13,815 bases of DNA, taken from Bdellovibrionales bacterium (GTDB lineage: Bacteria > Bdellovibrionota_G > JALEGL01 > JAGRAY01). Positions within the stretch are counted from its first letter, which is position 1; every line of letters starts with the position of its first letter. Where the stretch lies: assembly GCA_020434375.1 (NCBI GenBank), contig JAGRAY010000032.1:1-13815 (forward strand), in the 5' to 3' direction. The notes under the pieces were generated by a model that saw only the letters and a program-made list of their open reading frames with translations, ran no database searches and was not told the DNA's origin. The position numbers were made by a program, and so were the translations under genes. Of this stretch, positions 13,811-13,815 are shown piece after piece.

Positions 13811-13815
13811 GTAAA

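Noticed and set aside
1..13815. Mobile elements, CRISPR arrays, tRNA or rRNA genes, attachment sites
   Set aside because: No transposase or integrase motifs, direct-repeat arrays or tRNA-like cloverleaf sequences were recognised, and coding density leaves little room for them.

Overview
The window is a tightly packed, moderately AT-rich chromosomal segment. Every convincing gene is on the + strand. It looks like the genome of a Gram-negative bacterium of the former Deltaproteobacteria, most likely Bdellovibrionota or a relative. This is inferred from three things: the order mdh-sucC-sucD-ndk, an LDH-like malate dehydrogenase, and an ABC transporter/prepilin peptidase arrangement that recalls the Myxococcus xanthus pilG-H-I-D region. 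No rRNA, tRNA, CRISPR array, insertion sequence or prophage gene was seen.

Region 1 (1-7747) is one apparent operon of eight genes that overlap or nearly touch. They are: the 3' end of a TPR-like helical-repeat protein; a DUF2723/GT-C-type membrane glycosyltransferase-like protein; an ABC-2 ATPase and its permease; a 208-residue membrane protein of unknown function; a large membrane protein fused to a spermidine-synthase-like domain; a 57-residue two-helix membrane protein at 6779-6952; and a prepilin peptidase. The prepilin peptidase ties the operon to type IV pili or type II secretion. A strong hairpin plus T-run lies inside the last codons of the peptidase gene and probably ends the transcript.

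Region 2 (7748-9255) holds one gene, a sigma-54-dependent activator (receiver, AAA+, Fis-type HTH) with a GTG start. Its receiver has lost conserved phosphorylation-pocket residues. A second terminator-like hairpin follows it.

Region 3 (9254-13785) is a housekeeping operon with a recognisable sigma-70-like promoter. It encodes malate dehydrogenase, both succinyl-CoA synthetase subunits, nucleoside diphosphate kinase, and the 23S rRNA/tRNA adenine-C2 methyltransferase RlmN. SucCD makes a nucleoside triphosphate by substrate-level phosphorylation, and Ndk can redistribute its phosphate among nucleotides. Mdh supplies the neighbouring TCA step. RlmN is a common neighbour of ndk.

The most interesting part is region 1. 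It is a candidate pilus or envelope assembly module in which an ABC exporter and prepilin peptidase are co-transcribed with a GT-C-like enzyme, a spermidine-synthase-like membrane protein lacking the canonical catalytic Asp, and two small membrane proteins of unknown function.
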